Notes under the pieces: generated by a model
Told to the model about the DNA's origin: nothing
Database searches by the model: none
The model's input: the letters and a program-made list of their open reading frames with translations, nothing else
Position numbers and translations under genes: made by a program
Origin: Paenibacillus sp.
Lineage (GTDB): Bacteria > Bacillota > Bacilli > Paenibacillales > NBRC-103111
Direction of reading: 5' to 3'
Length of the DNA: 8,904 bases
Assembly: GCA_029239545.1 (NCBI GenBank)
Contig: JARBUQ010000155.1
Location: 1-8,904, forward strand
Shown: piece after piece, positions 6,721-8,904 of the stretch
How the letters are laid out: every line of letters starts with the position of its first letter
How positions within the stretch are numbered: position 1 is the first letter of the stretch

Positions 6721-6730
6721 GTTCTACACT
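6702..6730 (+). promoter_or_regulatory. Candidate sigma-A promoter of xylR
   Basis: TTGAAG (6702-6707) and TACACT (6725-6730) each match four of six consensus bases and are separated by exactly 17 nt. The -10 lies about 53 nt before the GTG start of xylR. The AGTTT/AAACT dyad (6706-6720) overlaps the end of the -35 and the spacer, which would allow autoregulation. This is a moderate candidate only. Confidence 0.4.
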
Positions 6731-6783
6731 AGCTTTATTAAGATATCCATCGGAAGAAGTCACACATAGGAGGAGCTTTCGAA

Positions 6784-7944
6784 GTGCGTACAACAGGCGA
6801 TCAATTTCTTGTTAAAAAACTTAATAAATCCATAGTGCTGGAAACGATCCGCAAAGAAAGTCCCTTATCGCGTGTTCAAGTATCTGAGATGACCGGACTT
6901 AATAAAGGGACTGTATCGAGTCTAGTGAACGAACTGGTTCAAGATCACCTGGTGTATGAGATCGGACTTGGCAAATCCAGTGGCGGCCGCAAGCCAATTA
7001 TGCTGCATTTTGATAAAACGGCTGGTTTTGCGATCGGCATTGACCTTGGCGTCACATATATGCTTACGGTATTAACTGATTTGGAAGGGCATATCGTTGC
7101 CGAGCAGCAGACTCCTATTGATCAGCAGGATCCTGAGTTCGTCTTCCAACAGCTTGTCAAACAAGTAAGAATGTTAATTGACAGAGCTCCTTCAAGTCCA
7201 TATGGCATCATCGGCATAGGTATAGGTGTCCCCGGTATTGTGAATGCCGACGGAACAATCTTGCTCGCCCCCAACCTGCATTGGGAGCAGTTCCCTCTTC
7301 ACGAGAAGCTGGAGAAGGAATTCGGGCTTCCTGTAACGCTTGACAATGAGGCGAATGCCGGAGCGCTTGGAGAGAAGCAATACGGTGCGGGTCGAACGAG
7401 CGACAATCTGCTTTATTTAAGTGTTGGAACCGGGATAGGCTCAGGCATTATTATTGGAGGACAGCTGTACAGAGGGGTTTCCGGATTCTCTGGTGAGGTT
7501 GGGCATACTTCCATAGAATCAAATGGCAAAAGGTGCAGTTGCGGCAATCGGGGTTGTCTGGAATTGTACGCATCAGAAGGCGCTCTGACTGAGCAAGGAC
7601 ATGGAATTGGAGCCGACAGCTTTGATGAACTACTAGCGATGGCCGAGGCAGGCAAACCGGAAGCGCTGCATTTGTTTCATCAGACCGGAGAATATCTGGG
7701 GATCGGGATTGCGAACATGATCCACATCTTTAATCCGCAGCTAGTCATTATCGGCAACCAAATGGTACGCGCAGAAACATGGGTCCGCAATTCCATTCTA
7801 CGTGTAGTTAAGCAGCGTTCATTACCGTTCCATCGTGATTCCATGGAGGTTCGTTTTGCAGCTTTAAGGACCCATTCTACTGTGCTAGGTGCTTCATATT
7901 ACGCGATTTATGCTTTTTTGACCAAGGATCATGTTACCCTATAG
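6784..7944 (+). CDS. xylR: XylR, ROK-family xylose-responsive repressor
   Basis: A 386-residue ROK protein with an N-terminal winged helix-turn-helix (about residues 15-62, including LSRVQVSEMTGLNKGTVSSL), followed by the sugar-kinase-like ROK domain. GFAIGIDLGV (81-90), GIGIGVPGIVNADG (144-157), and the zinc-binding set H241 with CSCGNRGCLE (C251, C253, C258) are clear. The motif that reads NDAN in active ROK kinases is DNEAN here (187-191), with Glu in place of the catalytic Asp, fitting a sugar sensor rather than a kinase. Repressors of this type bind xyl operators and release them on binding D-xylose. The start is GTG, supported by AGGAGG (6768-6773) 10 nt upstream. The gene is divergent from xylAB, the classic Bacillota arrangement, and probably autoregulated. 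Identity as XylR rests on family plus context. Confidence 0.93.
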   Translation: MRTTGDQFLVKKLNKSIVLETIRKESPLSRVQVSEMTGLNKGTVSSLVNELVQDHLVYEIGLGKSSGGRKPIMLHFDKTAGFAIGIDLGVTYMLTVLTDLEGHIVAEQQTPIDQQDPEFVFQQLVKQVRMLIDRAPSSPYGIIGIGIGVPGIVNADGTILLAPNLHWEQFPLHEKLEKEFGLPVTLDNEANAGALGEKQYGAGRTSDNLLYLSVGTGIGSGIIIGGQLYRGVSGFSGEVGHTSIESNGKRCSCGNRGCLELYASEGALTEQGHGIGADSFDELLAMAEAGKPEALHLFHQTGEYLGIGIANMIHIFNPQLVIIGNQMVRAETWVRNSILRVVKQRSLPFHRDSMEVRFAALRTHSTVLGASYYAIYAFLTKDHVTL

Positions 7945-7968
7945 AAATTCGCTGTTCCAAAGGAGTTA

Positions 7969-7998
7969 CGCCCACATCTGTTTAGAGTTGAGTGGGCG
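7969..7998. terminator. Stem-loop after xylR, possible terminator
   Basis: CGCCCAC (7969-7975) pairs perfectly with GTGGGCG (7992-7998) around a 16-nt loop, 24 nt after the xylR stop codon. The stem is GC-rich, as expected for an intrinsic terminator, but the bases after it (CATTGATTCGACTT) are not a proper T-tract. Termination of xylR here is plausible rather than certain. Confidence 0.45.
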
Positions 7999-8019
7999 CA
8001 TTGATTCGACTTGATTGAC

Positions 8020-8072
8020 GGTCAGGGAGGTGAACAGCCTGCTTAGCCTGTAGGGTTCACCACTTATTGACC
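8020..8072. terminator. Second stem-loop between xylR and the convergent GNAT gene
   Basis: GGTGAAC (8029-8035) pairs perfectly with GTTCACC (8055-8061), and an outer GGTCA/TGACC pair (8020-8024 and 8068-8072) extends the symmetry into the last codons of the GNAT gene. The loop holds a direct repeat, AGCCTG at 8036-8041 and 8045-8050. It begins next to the GNAT stop codon at 8066-8064 and could end both convergent transcripts. No strong T-tract is present on either side. Confidence 0.45.
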
Positions 8073-8549
8073 TTTGCTTGTAGCTATCTGCATTTGAATA
8101 CCGACTATAGTTTCACCAAGATGATTCTTCATCTGATGCAGATCAAACGGCTTGAATCCGAGCTTGGCGTAGAATAGAAGGGCTCTCAAATTCGTATGAT
8201 GACAGACGAGCAGCAGCTTCGGAACACCCAGCACATCCCCAGCAAGTCTGATCATCTCCTGTATAAGCGCTGGTCCTGCCCCTTTTCCCCGATACTCAGG
8301 ATTTATTATGAAGTTTCCCAGCCACGCATGCTTGCCTTCTTCAAACCCGTACATATTCCCATAACCGGCAATTCGATCTCCATCCAGAACGACAGTTGGT
8401 TGCCAACGTGATTCAGCCTTTTCCTGCATAGCTTCAGCTTGAAGAGGGAATTGTCCGCTCGGAAACATGTAGAACACCTCTTCAGAATTTTGAGGGAATT
8501 TACATATATGAGCACAATCGTCCCTCATGGCCCCACGAAATGTATACAA
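8064..8549 (-). CDS. GNAT-family N-acetyltransferase (TTG start)
   Basis: A protein of 161 residues from the chosen start, with a GNAT fold that transfers an acetyl group from acetyl-CoA to an unknown amine. The acetyl-CoA-binding motif A is visible as NFIINPEYRGKGAGPALIQEMI, fitting the V-x-P-x-x-R-G-x-G-x-G/A pattern, and the C-terminal NLRALLFYAKLGFKPFDL is the usual motif-B segment. A frame-compatible ATG at 8576 lies 3 nt after the upstream stop without a ribosome binding site. The TTG at 8549 is preferred because GGAGGG (8564-8559) sits 9 nt before it and the protein then begins LYTFRGAMRDD, a normal start for such enzymes. The gene follows the 3' end of an oxidoreductase gene closely, so they may be co-transcribed. 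Substrate unknown; nothing ties it to xylose use. Confidence 0.85.
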   Translation of the reverse strand: MYTFRGAMRDDCAHICKFPQNSEEVFYMFPSGQFPLQAEAMQEKAESRWQPTVVLDGDRIAGYGNMYGFEEGKHAWLGNFIINPEYRGKGAGPALIQEMIRLAGDVLGVPKLLLVCHHTNLRALLFYAKLGFKPFDLHQMKNHLGETIVGIQMQIATSKGQ

Positions 8550-8579
8550 GTATAGTTTCCCTCCAAATTTTATCATTAT

Positions 8580-8904
8580 CTATAGTTGCTGAACATCGAC
8601 AACCTGCTTTCCAAGCATAGCCTCATGGGCTGCAAAGCCGATCAAATGCCCATAAATCGAATCCTCAATCGTTGTAGAAGACAAGGATGGGGCTTCACCG
8701 CGAATCACTCGTACGAAATCCTCTACTAGACGAAGATCCCCTCCTCCATGCATATCCATGGATACGTCCAACTCCACTTTTTCTTCTGTGTACTCATGTC
8801 CTTCCCGCGGATCTGGATGACGAACAGTGAAATATCCATCTTCCATAAAACCTTCGATCTCTCCCAGCGTGCCTAACAAATGAATACGACGTCCAGGCTT
8901 GGAC
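8580..8904 (-). CDS. Gfo/Idh/MocA family oxidoreductase, C-terminal fragment (5' end outside window)
   Basis: The frame is open to the right edge and ends with TAG at 8582-8580. The visible 108 residues begin SKPGRRIHLLGTLGEIEGFMEDGYF, the beta-strand turn typical of the C-terminal domain of Gfo/Idh/MocA oxidoreductases (H-x-x-G-x-x-G-x-I-x-G), and continue with HGGGDLRLVEDFVRVIRGE and the usual C-terminal helix LIGFAAHEAMLGKQVVDV. The TTG at 8879 is internal, not a start. The NAD(P)-binding domain lies outside the window, so substrate and subgroup cannot be judged. It is the third member of this family in under 9 kb. Only 30 nt separate it from the GNAT gene, suggesting a shared transcript. 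Confidence 0.88.
   Translation of the reverse strand, partial: SKPGRRIHLLGTLGEIEGFMEDGYFTVRHPDPREGHEYTEEKVELDVSMDMHGGGDLRLVEDFVRVIRGEAPSLSSTTIEDSIYGHLIGFAAHEAMLGKQVVDVQQL

Overview
The window looks like chromosomal DNA from a member of the Bacillota, most likely Paenibacillus or a close relative. This is inferred from moderate GC (roughly 50% outside one gene), strong AGGAGG-type ribosome binding sites, use of TTG and GTG starts, a xylR/xylAB locus, and several Gfo/Idh/MocA oxidoreductases with a ThuA-domain protein. No 16S gene or other direct taxonomic marker is present. No mobile element, CRISPR array, tRNA or rRNA is visible.

Layout, left to right. Positions 1-370 hold the 3' end of an AraC-family regulator on the plus strand. 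It converges on a minus-strand block ending at 462, and a nested hairpin lies between them. Positions 3503 to 462 (minus) form a putative three-gene operon: a Gfo/Idh/MocA oxidoreductase, a ThuA-domain protein, and a second Gfo/Idh/MocA oxidoreductase. Upstream, 3504-3726 is a 223-bp non-coding gap with an 88-nt imperfect palindrome and smaller dyads. Positions 6596 to 3727 (minus) are xylA and xylB. xylR (6784-7944, plus) is divergent from xylA across a 187-bp gap with two facing promoter candidates and three short dyads. After xylR comes a 119- to 130-bp gap with two stem-loops. Then, on the minus strand, lie a GNAT acetyltransferase (8549-8064) and the 3' end of a third Gfo/Idh/MocA oxidoreductase running off the right edge.

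Function. XylA converts D-xylose to D-xylulose, XylB phosphorylates it to D-xylulose 5-phosphate for the pentose phosphate pathway, and XylR is the expected xylose-responsive repressor. The Gfo-ThuA-Gfo block resembles ThuA/ThuB-type modules linked to oxidation of disaccharides or glycosides to keto-sugars. Its position just downstream of xylAB, and sequence boxes shared with the xylA-xylR gap, raise the possibility of joint control by xylose; this is inference.

The xylose locus itself is ordinary. The points most worth a second look are the roughly 70% GC core inside xylB, the palindrome and shared boxes in the 3504-3726 gap, the Tyr in place of the usual His in one Gfo/Idh/MocA enzyme, and a possible fossil gene start at 432. 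I found no convincing evidence for a wholly new system.
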